From contig QRDG01000859.1 of assembly GCA_012064385.1 (NCBI GenBank), forward strand, positions 1-64,000: a DNA stretch of 64,000 bases. The letters run 5' to 3'. This DNA is from Puccinellia tenuiflora. Lineage: Eukaryota; Streptophyta; Magnoliopsida; Poales; Poaceae. Position 1 is the first letter of the stretch. Each line of letters opens with the position of its first letter. Shown one piece after another: positions 43,281 through 55,315 of the stretch. The position numbers were made by a program, and so were the translations under genes. Below the pieces are notes generated by a model, which saw only the letters and a program-made list of their open reading frames with translations, was not told the origin of the DNA and ran no database searches.

Positions 43281-45492
43281 CTGAGAAAGGAAGCAAACTG
43301 AATATTTGTATACACTATACAGTGAGACCAAAGCGATTCAGAGTGGGAGTATATAGCAGTAAGCAAAGACAAGTGCATATACCGGTGTTCGTGGGGCTGA
43401 CGATGGCACAACTTGAAGAGGCCAAAGAGGCAAAGCATGATCGGCCAATTAGGAAAGAATGATTGGTCATTCCCTTACATGCAGGCTGCAGCCAATATGA
43501 TATGCAATTAGAGATAGTGAGAAAGTAAGTGAAAAGTAATATCAAGTTGGAATGGTTATTACAGGCAATAGCAACTGACTGTCCATCGCACCACTCGGCA
43601 TGGACAATCAGTAGCAGCATTAGATAATGGTGCATGTAGAGTTAAAGGTCTGTTCATTGGATGAATCACTATAAGACACTACTGTAACATCTAACAGTAC
43701 CAAAGATACAGATCATTAGCGAGTTTCCATATTGCCTAGACTTAAACAAAGTGATGGAGTTGAGTTCTAGATGGTAACACACTACTGAATCATTCTTTTA
43801 TTCTTGGGGCCACCCAAATCCCACCACTAGTGACATGCCGACATGCAACTGGAAAATGTTTCATCATTTCTATCTCATATTTCCATAATTTTCAGTTTTG
43901 AGGGGGTGTAGTTGAGTTGTTTTATACCCAATGTATAAAATGAAGTTCAAATACCAACACCAACTAGATTTCTTTAAATCAAACAAATGAAGTTCAAATG
44001 CCAACATCAACTATATTTTATCTTTTGAAGCCATGCAATAAATGAAGTGATAAGATACTAGTATACTACTAGTTTCTATCAGTTTAAGCAAACCAAATTA
44101 ATAACCCATGAAACCCCAAAACGACGGTGACAGAAAAGCAGAAGTCGACATGGCAGATAGGCCAACAGGGACAACACAAGCCGAAGAACCACCGCTGTGA
44201 TGCAACAAAGCATCGCCTTGCACAGCAAAGAGGGAAGTCAGCAAAAGCACATTAAAAAGGGGGAAATCAATAGTAACATGGCAGAGAAGACAAACTGATT
44301 TGTCTCTCTGCAAGAACTGCATCAGTTATGTTCACACTGCACTTTAATTACAGACCAACCAACACATTCAGAATGAGTGGTAAATAACACTAAATATTAT
44401 TTGACTTCTAGTAGAAACAGTAAGGAAACAAGATCATTCAATTTCATTTTTTGGCAACAGTCTATTAGTGGAGATGAATGTAGCCCATCTATTAGTGCAT
44501 AAGGAACAAATGAATATCAGGAAGATAGAACAGGCTTCGTCTATGGACCAAAACTAGCTGTTGCATTATACTTTATCCATCTACACTAATATAAAGAGAC
44601 TACTGATTCATCTAGTGATGTATCATATCTTTGGAAGAACTACATGAGTTCGGTTCACACAGCAACATCGTTGAGATGACTTGATTTATTTTCTGTAGTA
44701 ATAATATAGCAATACTAGATCATAAAGCATAGCATACATAATTAATTGATAACCTGAAGATGAATACATGATAGGGTTCTTACCTACCGCAAGGAGAGGA
44801 GCTGCAGGGAACAGAGAGGGCGCTCTCCGTCCCATCCGATCCCGTTGCCGTTGGTGCTGCGCTTACTCCAATCGACGGAGGTGGATGAACACGGAGGTGT
44901 TGCGCCTCTGCCTCGCCATGCATCTGCTTCATCCACAGGAGATGCATCGACGAGGATGCCCCCGATGCGCCTCCGACCCCGCCCGTGACCCCACCGACCT
45001 CGCCCCTGGCTTCCCCGGCTCTGGCCCCAGCCTTCGAGTCAGCACCGGCGATCCCTGAGGAATTGATGCTCCCAGCACCGACCATCCCTGTGGAATTACT
45101 GATCGTACCACGGCCGCCTCCCACGTGGTCAATGGGCGCCGAAGCAGTAGCGTTACCGGAGGCGGAGATGTTGATGCGAACTGCTCTCGAGCTCGGAGAG
45201 GACGTAGCCAATGGTCGTGGATGAAGATTGTGTTGGAGAGGAGACGGTTACAGACACTAATACAACAACATCGTGGGTAGGGCAATCTGTCGAACAGGTG
45301 GTGAGCCCGAGAGCAGCGAGGTGAGTGCTGTCGGTGTTGACTGCGACAGCCGACAGGTACAGCGAGCACCGTAGGGGCCTGGGACACCGTGGAGACACTG
45401 GGAGTAGACGAGGCTAGTGCCGCAGAGCCGCCGACAAGGAGATCGTAGATGCGTCGAGCCCTCCAGAGTGAGGTCATGCTTGGTATAGGCGT
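43281..45492. other. Sequence between the two AUX/IAA-like blocks
   Basis: Mostly AT-rich and non-coding, fitting an intron or flank. A GC-rich block at 44,780-45,230 is open on both strands but shows no recognised family. Confidence 0.4.
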
Positions 45493-45696
45493 CTTTTGGT
45501 TGGCGGCTGTGGCAGCGGCGGAGGAGCCTCCGCGGCGGGGGGAGGCGTCGGGGGACGCGCGCTTGGAGGCGGCCTTTTGGGAGGCGGGGCCGAGGGTGAG
45601 CGCCGCGGCGATGTCCGCAGGACCGTCGCGGTCGGGGACTCGGGGACCGTCGCTGCGTCTTGGCTTGACCACATACGCATAGGTGCAACCGTGCAA
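45493..45696 (-). pseudogene. AUX/IAA exon-1-like fragment in CACTA-2
   Basis: The minus-strand frame contains AALTLGPASQKAASKRASPD followed by an Ala/Ser-rich stretch, resembling the region between domains I and II of grass AUX/IAA proteins (ALTLGP...KRAF). It has the same orientation as, and lies upstream of, the domain II-III exon. The LxLxLGL repression motif of domain I was not found. The match is short and low-complexity. Confidence 0.45.
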
Positions 45697-45959
45697 GTGT
45701 GCAACGGATTGATTGCTTGATTTTTTTTTCTATTTCTCACATGTACTCTGTACACGTACATAAATGCTCATTTAGTTGGCTCAGATGAAGCATGCTCACT
45801 ATTCTCTAATCTGTTGGAAGTACTCGTATGTAGCATCGGTTAGCTGATCATGGAATTGCATAGCTGAGTTGGATAATGTTTGGATTTGGAGAATCATTAA
45901 ACATTTTTGTAAAAAATACATATTAGTCGTGGTCATGGATGTGTAGAACACACTAAATG

Positions 45960-46505
45960 AATACTAAATGATAGTTAATGGAGGCATTATTCAAAAGTGC
46001 CTCTAAATAAATACTATTTGGGGCATCTAAAAGTGTCTCAAATAGTAATCATTAGAGGCACTTTTGATTAGTGCCTCTAAATGATAGTTATTGGAGGCAC
46101 TAATCAAAAGTGCCTATAAATGAATATTATTTGAGGCATCTAAAAGTGCCTCAAATAGTAATCATTAGAGGCACTTTTGATTAGTGCCCCTAAATAATAG
46201 TTATTGGAGGCACTAATCAAAAGTGCCTCTAAATGAATACTATTTGAGGCACCCCTAAATAATAGTTATTGGAGGCACTAATCAAAAGTCACTCTAAATG
46301 AATACTATTTGAGGCACTCTAAAGTGCCTCAAATAGTATTCATTTAAAGGCACTTTTGATTAGTGCCTCTAAATAAAAACTTTCTGAGGCACTATTTCTA
46401 AACTGCCGTTAATTACTAAATAATTTGATGCATTATTGATAAAAGTGCCTCAAAAAATAAATATTAGAGGCAGTTTTTAAATGTGCCTTTAGTAAAGTGC
46501 CTCCG
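45960..46505. repeat. Right subterminal repeat array of CACTA-2
   Basis: Repeated GAGGCACTTTTGATTAGTGC and AAAAGTGCCTCTAAATGA units in both orientations, about twelve in all, mirroring the left array. Confidence 0.88.
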
Positions 46506-46526
46506 TATTGAGGACGTGACGTAGTG

Positions 46527-46660
46527 ACCTCCCCGAGGCCCACGTCAGCGCGCGCCGCGTTGTGGGCTGCCACGTAGTCCTGTGGCAAGTTTTGGGCTGT
46601 AACAACCATGCCGGACGCGAGAGCTAAGAGCAGTACTACGGCTAGCTTCGAGGACTCCAT
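46527..46660 (-). pseudogene. PR-1 pseudogene B, 5' part
   Basis: Start codon (46,658-46,660), signal peptide and first mature residues (QNLPQDYVAAHNAARADVGL) of the PR-1 copy split by CACTA-2. The sequence matches copy A exactly over this stretch by eye. The TATA box at 46,761-46,767 remains, so transcripts would run into the transposon. Confidence 0.92.
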
Positions 46661-47740
46661 TGTGAAGCCTTGCGAAATCAAGGAAATTTGTAAGTGTGTG
46701 TGTGTGTGGATGAATGGATGTGTAATGATCGATGAGACAGGCTGCCACGGTGAGTCGTGTATTTATACTACTCCACCAAGTTCGATGGCTATGCTTGGCG
46801 CTATTCTTTAACTGGAGGAAAAAAAATTATCTCGACGAGTTGTACTTGCAAATTCCAAATACATGTGCCCGTTGAAAAAACTCAACTAAAATAGTAAATG
46901 AAGTTCTAGTTTAAAAAAAAATTCAACACGTGTGAAGGAAGCGCAGGCATGTGCCAACTACGAAAAAAAAGGTGTTTTATTGGCAACAACTGGTCCGCTC
47001 CTTGAGTCCGTCAGACTGCATGGCACCTGTAACGTGTTACTTTATGAGCGATTACTCTGTCGATCGATGTGGATTAGCTTCATGCTTTTGCAAGTGGGAT
47101 GTGAAAAATATTATCATTCAGTCCGGCCGAAATGGGTGACACAATGGATCGATGCAAATTTTGAAATGGTTTAGTGGCTAGCACGCGTGTACGGTCTTTG
47201 GTTCGACTACCTGTAAATTCAGCTAAATGGCTCAGGCTTTACCTAATTTGCCAATAGGTCATTTTGGTATAGTCTGTACGGAACGAGATAATACATGTAT
47301 TCTTTACCTATAAATACAAGGCTGCATTAACATATTGAGGGGACTTGCTAAAATCTAGAAAGCATACGCGGAGCCAAAGTGTCGCTATTTTGTTTGGCCG
47401 GCTATACATGAAAAGGTCCTATGCTGGACAGTTAAAATCTGTAAGTTTCTTTATCCGAGTTTGACTAAAAAGGCTCCAGGTACATAAATCTTTTTTTTAA
47501 TCTAATGGGGCGGCATGATTGAATGACTTAAAACTAAGAAATAAAATAAAATAAAATAAAATAAAAGAAAGAGAGAGATGGCAGCCACCATGTCCTCGGA
47601 AACAAAGCTGGCTTAATTTCCCACGTGCGTCCCTAAGAAAACAGAGCTGGATCACGTACCAACCTATGCATGTATAGCCTTGTTAGGAAACATAAGCTTA
47701 GATCAGATTGAAGTTGGCTGTTTAGAAAAGTTAAGAGTTT
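46661..47740. other. Upstream region of PR-1 pseudogene B
   Basis: Nearly identical to 25,788-26,860 of copy A: one extra AAAAT unit and about two base changes. No gene. Confidence 0.7.
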
Positions 47741-47754
47741 CACTAGTAGAAAAA

Positions 47755-48030
47755 GAGGCAACGGTGCACCCCCTTTAGTACCGGTTGCACAAAAACCGGT
47801 ACTAAAGGGGACATTAGCATCGGTTGTATTTGTGTGCCAGCCGGGGCCCCAGCCTCCAACCCTTTAGTACCGGTTGGTATTAACAACCGGTACTAAAGGG
47901 TTGGAGGCCCCGCGGCACATGCGGCCGCAGTTGGTGGCCCCACGGCGAGACCTTTAGTACCGGTTGTTATTACCAACCGGTACTAAAGAGCCTTTAGTAC
48001 CGGTTGGTAATAACAACCGGTACTAATGGT
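47755..48030. repeat. Subterminal hairpin repeats of CACTA-3
   Basis: Several TTTAGTACCGGTTG / CAACCGGTACTAAA pairs, each able to form a hairpin with 14-17-base arms. Matching units lie at 53,632-53,665 and 61,640-61,810. Confidence 0.85.
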
Positions 48031-48751
48031 TTCCCTATATTTGCTTCTTCCGTTAATCATGAATTGAAAAAGTACTTTTCGCATCCATCTCAAACAGTAA
48101 TTTTATAATTAAAAAAAGCAATTCCTCATTCAGTAGTTACTTTGACTAATTATTTTATTTTAATTACCACACCAGTTGAGCCGATATTAATTGCGATGTA
48201 TGTTCTGGTCCGGCCAAAAGCGACCTACACAGCCACGCTAGTACCAAGCTTTTTTTTTTGGAAAAGCTAGCTGTTCTTTGAGTCATTCATCGATGCCTTG
48301 TATCCTGGTCTAACACGTATCATAGGGCCCTGTACAACGCCTTTTTTTTTGTGCATGAAGCAAAAGTACTAACAACCGGTACTAAAGGTTTCCCTATATT
48401 TTCTTCTTACACCCTGAGCTAGCTCCATTTGAAGCAACTCGAGCCAACTCCATTTTTCCTCTCTAACAAGCTCTCCCAAGCTCTAACAGTGCGTTTGGGG
48501 AGTTTGCAGCTGACGCAAGAGTGTGCTAGATAGCCATTTTGTGGATTATGTAGTAATGTAACTGTTAGTGATATGTAATAATGTATTAAACCTTTTATGT
48601 CACTCTATGGGATGTTGTTTTATGTATCTGTGTTCTGAAAACTCAGAAGAGAACTGTAAACTCAGAAGTATCACGCATACATCTTTATTTAATCCAGTTA
48701 CATAGCCCGGGTCCATTTTTATTTAACCATAATACATCACGAATAATATCA

Positions 48752-49039
48752 CTAACTTTTGCCGGGTCCTAAGCCACGGGGTGCTGAGCGGCCGGAGCTG
48801 CGCACCCAAAGAGCAGGAACCATAACAGGGGCAATACTCACGTGAGAAGGATCCCTATGAAGAACCATCCATCTACTGTTATACACCACTGGCGTATCCA
48901 ACATAAACACATAGCGATTGACGTGCTCGTCCTCCTCCCTGATACGGCGACGTACCACCTCCTCGGGGGCCGGCTCCCAGTGCCAGCCCGGTGGAGCCCA
49001 GTCCCGGACATCGCCCCTCGCATCCAACAGGCCGGACAT
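48752..49039 (-). CDS. Hypothetical 95-residue ORF in CACTA-3
   Basis: Intact minus-strand frame beginning MSGLLDARGDVRDWAPPGWH and containing EEDEHVNRYVFMLDTPVVYN. The composition looks like real coding sequence, with a GC rise over the flanks. A TATATAAG box lies about 110 bases upstream (49,147-49,156), and beyond that a perfect inverted repeat. No family was recognised. It may be a captured gene piece or an element-encoded protein. Confidence 0.45.
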   Translation of the reverse strand: MSGLLDARGDVRDWAPPGWHWEPAPEEVVRRRIREEDEHVNRYVFMLDTPVVYNSRWMVLHRDPSHVSIAPVMVPALWVRSSGRSAPRGLGPGKS

Positions 49040-49197
49040 TGTCGCCGAGATCTAAAAAAATGAGTGGGGAATTTGATCAAACACCTAGGTAGGGGAGGGA
49101 GAGGGCAGCACCTTGGGGAGGGGACGGAGACCGGTGTGGAGCCTCCTTATATATAAGCAAAAGTTAAAAGAAAAAAACTGACCAAACACACGGTTTC

Positions 49198-49267
49198 CCC
49201 GTCATACAGCCCAACGGTGCCTCGTGAGTGACTGCATATGAAATGCACCGTTGGGCTGTATGACGGG
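49198..49267. repeat. Perfect inverted repeat, 23-nt arms, 24-nt loop
   Basis: CCCGTCATACAGCCCAACGG (first 20 of 23 bases) at 49,198-49,220 is exactly complementary to 49,245-49,267. It lies just upstream of the TATA box of the 95-residue ORF. Confidence 0.95.
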
Positions 49268-49484
49268 AATCCGAATGCTTTGTATACTGCAAATCATCGC
49301 GTGGTCGTGAGACGGCAAATCGGCCTTCGATCCAGACAGCGGCAAGACGTCTCTGATGATCTGCAACCGTCCGAACAAGTGTTGGGGATGTTGCTAATCA
49401 TTAGAGATCCTTACCGCTGCTTGGATCTGACCGAGGGGAGGGTTCACCTTCAGCCTCCGCTATAGGAACTCCTGCCTCTCAGAA

Positions 49485-52400
49485 ATATCATTTTCTGTTT
49501 TTCGATTGTCAAAAATGACATTTTTTGTGAAGCAAGTACAACAAATATGGTGCAAAATGGCACCCATCCAATTATCACACAAAGTAGACCATATTTTATG
49601 GATAATCCACAAATATTAGTAATTTTCTCGGTTTCTAGCTAATTTCGCCTACTTAAACGACTTTATGCCTATTTTCCGAAAGTAATTCAAATTTGAACTA
49701 CAAGTGTGTGATAGTTTGCTCTGAAATTTTTTCAAAAATGTTTTTAAGGTGCACAAGTAGTGGTTATATAACAGAACCGTCGAAAGTTTTGGATAATTCG
49801 ACCCCTTACAATGAATACTAACGGCGGCCATTTTGACCGTTTTTTCAAAAAAGTCAAAGAAAGTGAAAAAATACTCAAAAAATGAAATCCTTTGGCATGG
49901 AGTACTTTCATGTGTACTAGTTGCTAGGATAAATGATAAACTTGAGTTCTGACATAGTTTACAAAAAACTTTTTCACAAAAAGGTCAATTATCTATAAAC
50001 ATGTATAAGTTTCGGGTCAAATGGCCTCGTTATGGTCATCCACGTGTCATAGTTTGTGTAAATGTGCCCATAGTTGACACATAGCTGTATCTTGGTATGA
50101 CTAATAATGTTGCAGACCTGAGTTTTTTCAAATTACTTATATAAATATCATTTTTTGTTTTTCGATTGTCAAAAATGACATTTTTTGTGAAGCAAGTACA
50201 ACAAATATGGTGCAAAATGGCACCCATCCAATTATCACACAAAGTAGACCATATTTTATGGATAATCCATAAATATTAGTAATTTTCTCGGTTTCTAGCT
50301 AATTTTGCCTACTTAAACGACTTTATGCTTATTTTCCGAAATTAATTCAAATTGGAACTACAAGTGTGTGATAGTTTGCTCTGAAATTTTTTCAAAAATG
50401 TTTTTAAGGTGCACAAGTAGTGGTTATATCATAGAATCGTCGAAATTTTTGGATAATTCGACCCCGTACAATGAATACTAACGGCGGCCATTTTGACCTT
50501 TTGTTCAAAAAAAGTCAAAGAAAGTGAAAAAATACTCAAAAAATGAAATCCTTTGGCATGGAGTACTTTCATGTGTACTAGTTGCTAGGATAAATGATAA
50601 ACTTGAGTTCTGACATAGTTTACAAAAAACTTTTTCACAAAAATGTCAATTATCTATAAACATGTAAAACATGTATAAGTTTCGTGTCAAATGGCCTCGT
50701 TATGGTCATCCACGTGTCATAGTTTGTGAAAATGTGCCCATAGTTGACACATAGCTGTATCTTGGTAAAACAAACAATGTTACAGACCTGAGTTTTTTCA
50801 AATTAATTATATAAATATCATTTTTTGTTTTTCGATTGTCAAAAATGACATTTTTTGTGAAGCAAGTACAACAAATATGGTGAAAAATGGCACCCATCCA
50901 ATTATCACACAAAGTAGACTATATTTTATGGATAATCCACAAATATTAGTAATTTTCTCGGTTTCTAGCTAATTTCGCCTACTTAAACGACTTTATGCCT
51001 ATTTTCCGAAAGTCATTCAAATTTGAACTACAAGTGTGTGATAGTTTGCTCTGAATTTTTTTTAAAAATGTTTTTAAGGTGCACAAGTAGTGGTTATATC
51101 ACAGAACCGTCGAAAATTTTGGATAATTCGACACCTTACAATGAATACTAAAGGCGGCCATTTTGACCGTTTTTTCAAAAAAGTCAAAGAAAGTGAAAAA
51201 ATACTCAAAAAATGAAATACGTTGGCATGCAGTACTTTCATGTGTACTATTTGCTAGGATAAATGATAAACTTGAGTTCTGACATAGTTTACAAAACACT
51301 TTTTTCACAAAAAGTTCAATTATCTATAAACATGTAAAAGTTTCGGGTCAAATGGCCTCGTTATGGTCATCCACGTGTCATAATTTGTGTAAATGTGCCC
51401 ATAATTGACACATAGCTGTATCTTGGTACGACAAACAATGTTGCAGACCTGAGTTTTTTCAAATTACTTATATAAATATCATTTTTTGTTTATCGATTGT
51501 CAAAAATGGCATTTTTTGTGAAGCAAGTACAACAAATATGGTGCAAAATGGCACCCATCCAATTATCACACAAAGTAGACCATATTTTATGGATAATCCA
51601 TAAATATTAGTAATTTTCTCGGTTTCTAGCTAATTTCGCCTACTTAAACGACTTTATGCCTATTTTCCGAAAGTAATTCAAATTTGAACTACAAGTGTGT
51701 GATAGTTTGGTCTGAATTTTTTTCAAAAATGTTTTTAAGGTGCACAAGTAGTGGTTATATCACATAACCGTCGAAAGTTTTGGATAATTCGACCCCGTAC
51801 AATGAATACTAACGGCGGTCATTTTGACCTTTTTTTCAAAAAAGTCAAAGATAGTGAAAAAATACTCAAAAAATGAAATCCTTTGGCATGGAGTGCTAGT
51901 TGCTAGGATAAATGATAAACTTGAGTTCTGACATAGTTTACAAAAAACTTTTTCACAAAAATTTCAATTATCTATAAACATGTATAAGTTTCGGGTCAAA
52001 TGGCCTCGTTATGGTCATCCACGTGTCATAGTTTGTGAAAATGTGCCCATAGTTGACACATAGCTGTATCTTGGTACGGAAAACAATGTTGCAGACCTGA
52101 GTTTTTTCAAATTACTTATATAAATATCATTTTTTGTTTTTCGATTGTCAAAAATGACATTTTTTGTGAAGGAAGTACAACAAATATGGTGCAAAATGGC
52201 ACCCATCCAATTACCACACAAAGTAGACCATATTTTATGGATAATCCACAAATATTAGTAATTTTCTCGGTTTCTAGCTAATTTCGCCTAGTTAAACGAC
52301 TTTATGCCTATTTTCCGAAAGTAATTCAAATTTGAACTACAAGTATGTGATAGTTTGCTCTGAATTTTTTTAAAAAATGTTTTTAAGGTGCACAAGTAGT

Positions 52401-52600
52401 GGTTATATCACAGAACTGTCAATTATTTTGGATAATTCGACCCCTTACAATGAATACTAACGGCGGCCATTTTGACCGTTTTTTCAAAAAAGTCAAAGAA
52501 AGTGAAAAAATATTTAAAAAATGAAATCCTTTGGCATGGAGTACTTTCATGTGTACAAGTTGCTAGGATAAATGATAAACTTGAGTTCTGACATAGTTTA
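49485..52600. repeat. Tandem array, ~660-bp unit, 4.7 copies
   Basis: Units begin at 49,485, 50,145, 50,815, 51,476 and 52,125 (landmark ATATCATTTTTTG TTTTTC). Spacings are 660, 670, 661 and 649; the last is cut after 475 bases by the TNP2 relic. Copies look more than 95 percent identical. A short minus-strand open frame recurs in each unit but has no coding features of its own. Confidence 0.93.
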
Positions 52601-52838
52601 CAACCCGACAACGACATTGATGTGTATCTGAGGTCATTAGTATATAAACTTTTACAGTTGTGGTCCGACCAAGGCGTACATGTTTGTGATGAGTACAAAC
52701 AGGAGGAATTTGTCCTACGAGCGTTGCTGTTTGTAACCATTATTGATTGGCCTGCTCTTATTAACATTTCATGACAGTCAAATAAGGGATATAATGCATG
52801 CACGTACTGTTTAGATAAGACTGACAGTATATATTTAG
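52601..52838 (+). pseudogene. TNP2 transposase relic in CACTA-3
   Basis: Reads QPDNDIDVYLRSLVYKLLQL and LRALLFVTIIDWPALINIS, then a TGA at 52,772 and QSNKGYNACTYCL. This aligns with the Transposase_21 region of the TNP2 in CACTA-1 (GNDIDVYLSPLVEELLQLW). Only ~80 codons remain, ending at a GTAACT donor-like site. It shows that CACTA-3 descends from a TNP2-bearing element. Confidence 0.85.
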
Positions 52839-53348
52839 GTAACTAATCAATTTTCATTCCTAGATATCATTGATAGGATGGCAAAGTTGAATTCCTCTCT
52901 TTTTTCTAATTAATTTAGACATTTTATTTGTCAAATTTTGATGTACGGATTTAAAAATATGAATTATTCCATATTAAATATTATTACATAATCACTGTTA
53001 TTTATTCAAAAATATTATTACATAATCATTGTTATTTATTCAGAAAATATATTACACAATCATTGTATTTATTCAAATAAATTTTGAAAATTTAAACAAT
53101 AACGGATTTAAAGATATAAATTATTCCATATTAAATATTATTACATAATCACTGTTATTTATTAAAAAATATTATTACATAATCATTATTATTTATTCAA
53201 AATATAGTACATAATCATTGTATTTATTTAAATAAATTTTGAAACATTAAACAATAAAAAAGTGTAACATCATGACTTAGGGGTTACTATGATTGATAGT
53301 ATACTATTACCAGTAAGTTCTAACTTCTCATTTGACAGCTAATTTGTA
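52839..53348. other. AT-rich spacer with a ~160-bp tandem duplication
   Basis: TTATTCCATATTAAATATTA and TTACATAATCACTGTTATTT recur in two copies (about 52,950-53,100 and 53,105-53,260). No gene. Confidence 0.6.
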
Positions 53349-53430
53349 AGGAACTTAAAAGTTAAGCATGCTCGGGTTGGAGCAGTTGGAGGATGGGTGA
53401 CCGAATGGGAAGTTTAACCAGAGTATGTAC
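53349..53430 (+). repeat. 5S-rRNA-derived segment in CACTA-3
   Basis: AAAAGTTAAGCATGCTCGGG, GGAGGATGGGTGACCGAATG and GGAAGTTT follow the 3' half of plant 5S rRNA, with boxes A and C recognisable. It has the same orientation relative to the right end as in CACTA-0. Confidence 0.8.
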
Positions 53431-53523
53431 TTTGACCTGAGATTAAGTGTATAACTAGTTTAAGTGTGTGGCTAGATTAAGTGTATAACTAGTTTAAGTG
53501 TGTAGTTAAGTAAGAAATTTCAG

Positions 53524-53590
53524 AATAGAATTAGGAATAGAATTAGGAATAGAATTAGGAATAGAATTAAGAATAGTATAGAGAATATAA
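53524..53590. repeat. 12-bp microsatellite-like array
   Basis: ATAGAATTAGGA repeated about five times with drift. Confidence 0.8.
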
Positions 53591-53671
53591 TTGAGAATAT
53601 AACTGAAAATAAAATTAAAAAATTCCCGGAACCTTTAGTACCGGTTGGTATAAACAACCGGTACTAGTACC

Positions 53672-55208
53672 TGACACGTGCATTTTATATCATCATTTTT
53701 ATATGTTATATTATCATATTGGAAAGTTATTTGCATTGTTATATCGTTGTTTTTGCATGTTTTAGATGATTTATGGGACTTTCATACAAAGTCCCTATTT
53801 TTGGCATTTAATATCTGGGAGGCAGAATACCCCCCTTTTCTTGTTTTTATTGTTTCAGGAGTTTCGCGAGCTCAAATAATTAAAGGAAAAATACCACGTC
53901 AGTTTTTCATCAGGAGAAGGGTGGAGGAAAGAAGATCGAAGGCAGGAGGGCCACGAGGGCCAAATGGGGTAGGCCCACGCGGCCCATGTACCTGGCCGCG
54001 TGGGACCCACCAACTGGCCCCTCGAGCACCTCCTCGCGTGGGGCTTTTTACTGACACCTTCGTCTTCGCCGAAAAGGGACGCCCTAATTTTCCCCGAATT
54101 ATCTGAGGCCGTGGCGGCGGCGGAGCTCCTGATTCTCTCCGAAGGGGGTCAGATCCTGCTGCTCCGGAGCTCCGGAGAGGGGGGAAATCACCGTCATCAT
54201 CATCACCTCTCCTCCTTGGCGTGGGAGGAGGCCTCTACATCACCATCATCACCATCACCAGCACCATCTCCATCATCATCTCCGTGATCCACTCCGTTCC
54301 CCTCATAGTTTGAGAGTTGCTATACCCTAGATCATTGCCTTGTGCTCCTATTCATGTTTGTGATTGGGTACTTGTCATTATTTGGTGGTGAAGTATTTAT
54401 TTCAGATTGTGTTGTACCCTTTATGCCACTGATTATGATCATGTTTGCGCGTTGTGAGTAGTTCCCGTATGTTCCCGAGGGCATAGGATGAATTGGCAAT
54501 GATTTATATATAACATGTGTTGGTATTTTGTCAAGAGTTTATCTTTTATGTGATTCTATGATGGTGTTGTGTGAACGTCGACTGCATAACACTTCACCTT
54601 TAAAGGGCTCATAGGAGAACAACGTAGTGTAATGAATTGAGGATGACTTGGGAGGACAACTAAGCCCAAGCCGGAGTCATGCAGTTAAATTATGTGGGTA
54701 GTAATGTCGGGGACCTTAGAGTGTAATGCTATGGTGGGACTTTATGTCTTAATAATTCTTGTGCAAGTCATTAAATTGGCCACATGATCCATCATAAGGG
54801 GGTTGTAGTTTAATTATTTAGCTATGCCTAGTTATGGCTCCGCCCCAAAGAAGATTAAAACTTGACAAGATATGCAACGTGTTGTCCAATAAATCTCTAT
54901 GCCTAGTGATATCCATGCCGCCCTCGGGAACGTTTTCCACATATAAGACACACATCACTTGAGCTTGTCCTCTTGCCACATAGAGGATTGGGCTTTCTCT
55001 CCCTTTGAGAGCTTTCTATTTGCTACTATTTATCTTAAGTGTTTTTATTTCTTTTGCAACTATACAACCAAAAATCTCAAAAACATTTGCATCTTTTATT
55101 GTTTTTTTTATCATCCTTTTTAACCAATACCCTCAGCTCCTCGTGGGTTCGACAACCTTTTCTAATCGAAAGGTGCTACAACTGATCTCCTGCACTTGGG
55201 AGCCATCA
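53672..55208 (+). repeat. 5' LTR of the Gypsy element
   Basis: Begins TGACACGTGCATTTTATATC, ends ...GCCATCA 11 bases before the primer site, by analogy with the element at 6823. Includes a GC-rich stretch at 53,930-54,290. Confidence 0.8.
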
Positions 55209-55219
55209 AGACACTTTTC

Positions 55220-55237
55220 TGGCGCCGTTGCCGGGGA
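55220..55237 (+). promoter_or_regulatory. Primer-binding site (tRNA-Asp type)
   Basis: TGGCGCCGTTGCCGGGGA, identical to the site at 8260. Confidence 0.88.
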
Positions 55238-55315
55238 GCGTAGCGCTATTGGTAAGAAGTTTGGTAAGGAAACTCGAAATCTGAATTATATTTGCTGTTT
55301 TATCTTATTGTTACT

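Larger units (their letters stand above)
41177..46526. mobile_element. CACTA element 2, gene-capturing, inserted in PR-1 pseudogene B
   Basis: Termini CACTACATCACATCCTAAA and, on the complement of the right end, CACTACGTCACGTCCTCAA. Target duplication ACC at 41,174-41,176 and 46,527-46,529; copy A shows the unoccupied site. Both subterminal regions are arrays of GAGGCACTTTT/AGTGCCTC motifs. No TNP2 is present, so it is non-autonomous. Its 5.35 kb includes pieces of an AUX/IAA gene on the minus strand, plus uncharacterised sequence that may be introns of the captured gene. Confidence 0.92.

Noticed and set aside
43315..43635. Open frame of 106 codons upstream of the AUX/IAA exon
   Set aside because: It covers what should be intron sequence, with no AUX/IAA motifs or other domain.
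47755..48030. Regularly spaced palindromic repeats resembling a CRISPR array
   Set aside because: These are CACTA subterminal hairpins in plant DNA; spacers are not uniform and there are no cas genes.
50036..52251. Recurrent ~68-codon minus-strand frame (MCDNWMGA type)
   Set aside because: It recurs only because the 660-bp DNA unit recurs; length and start vary between units and no domain is recognisable.
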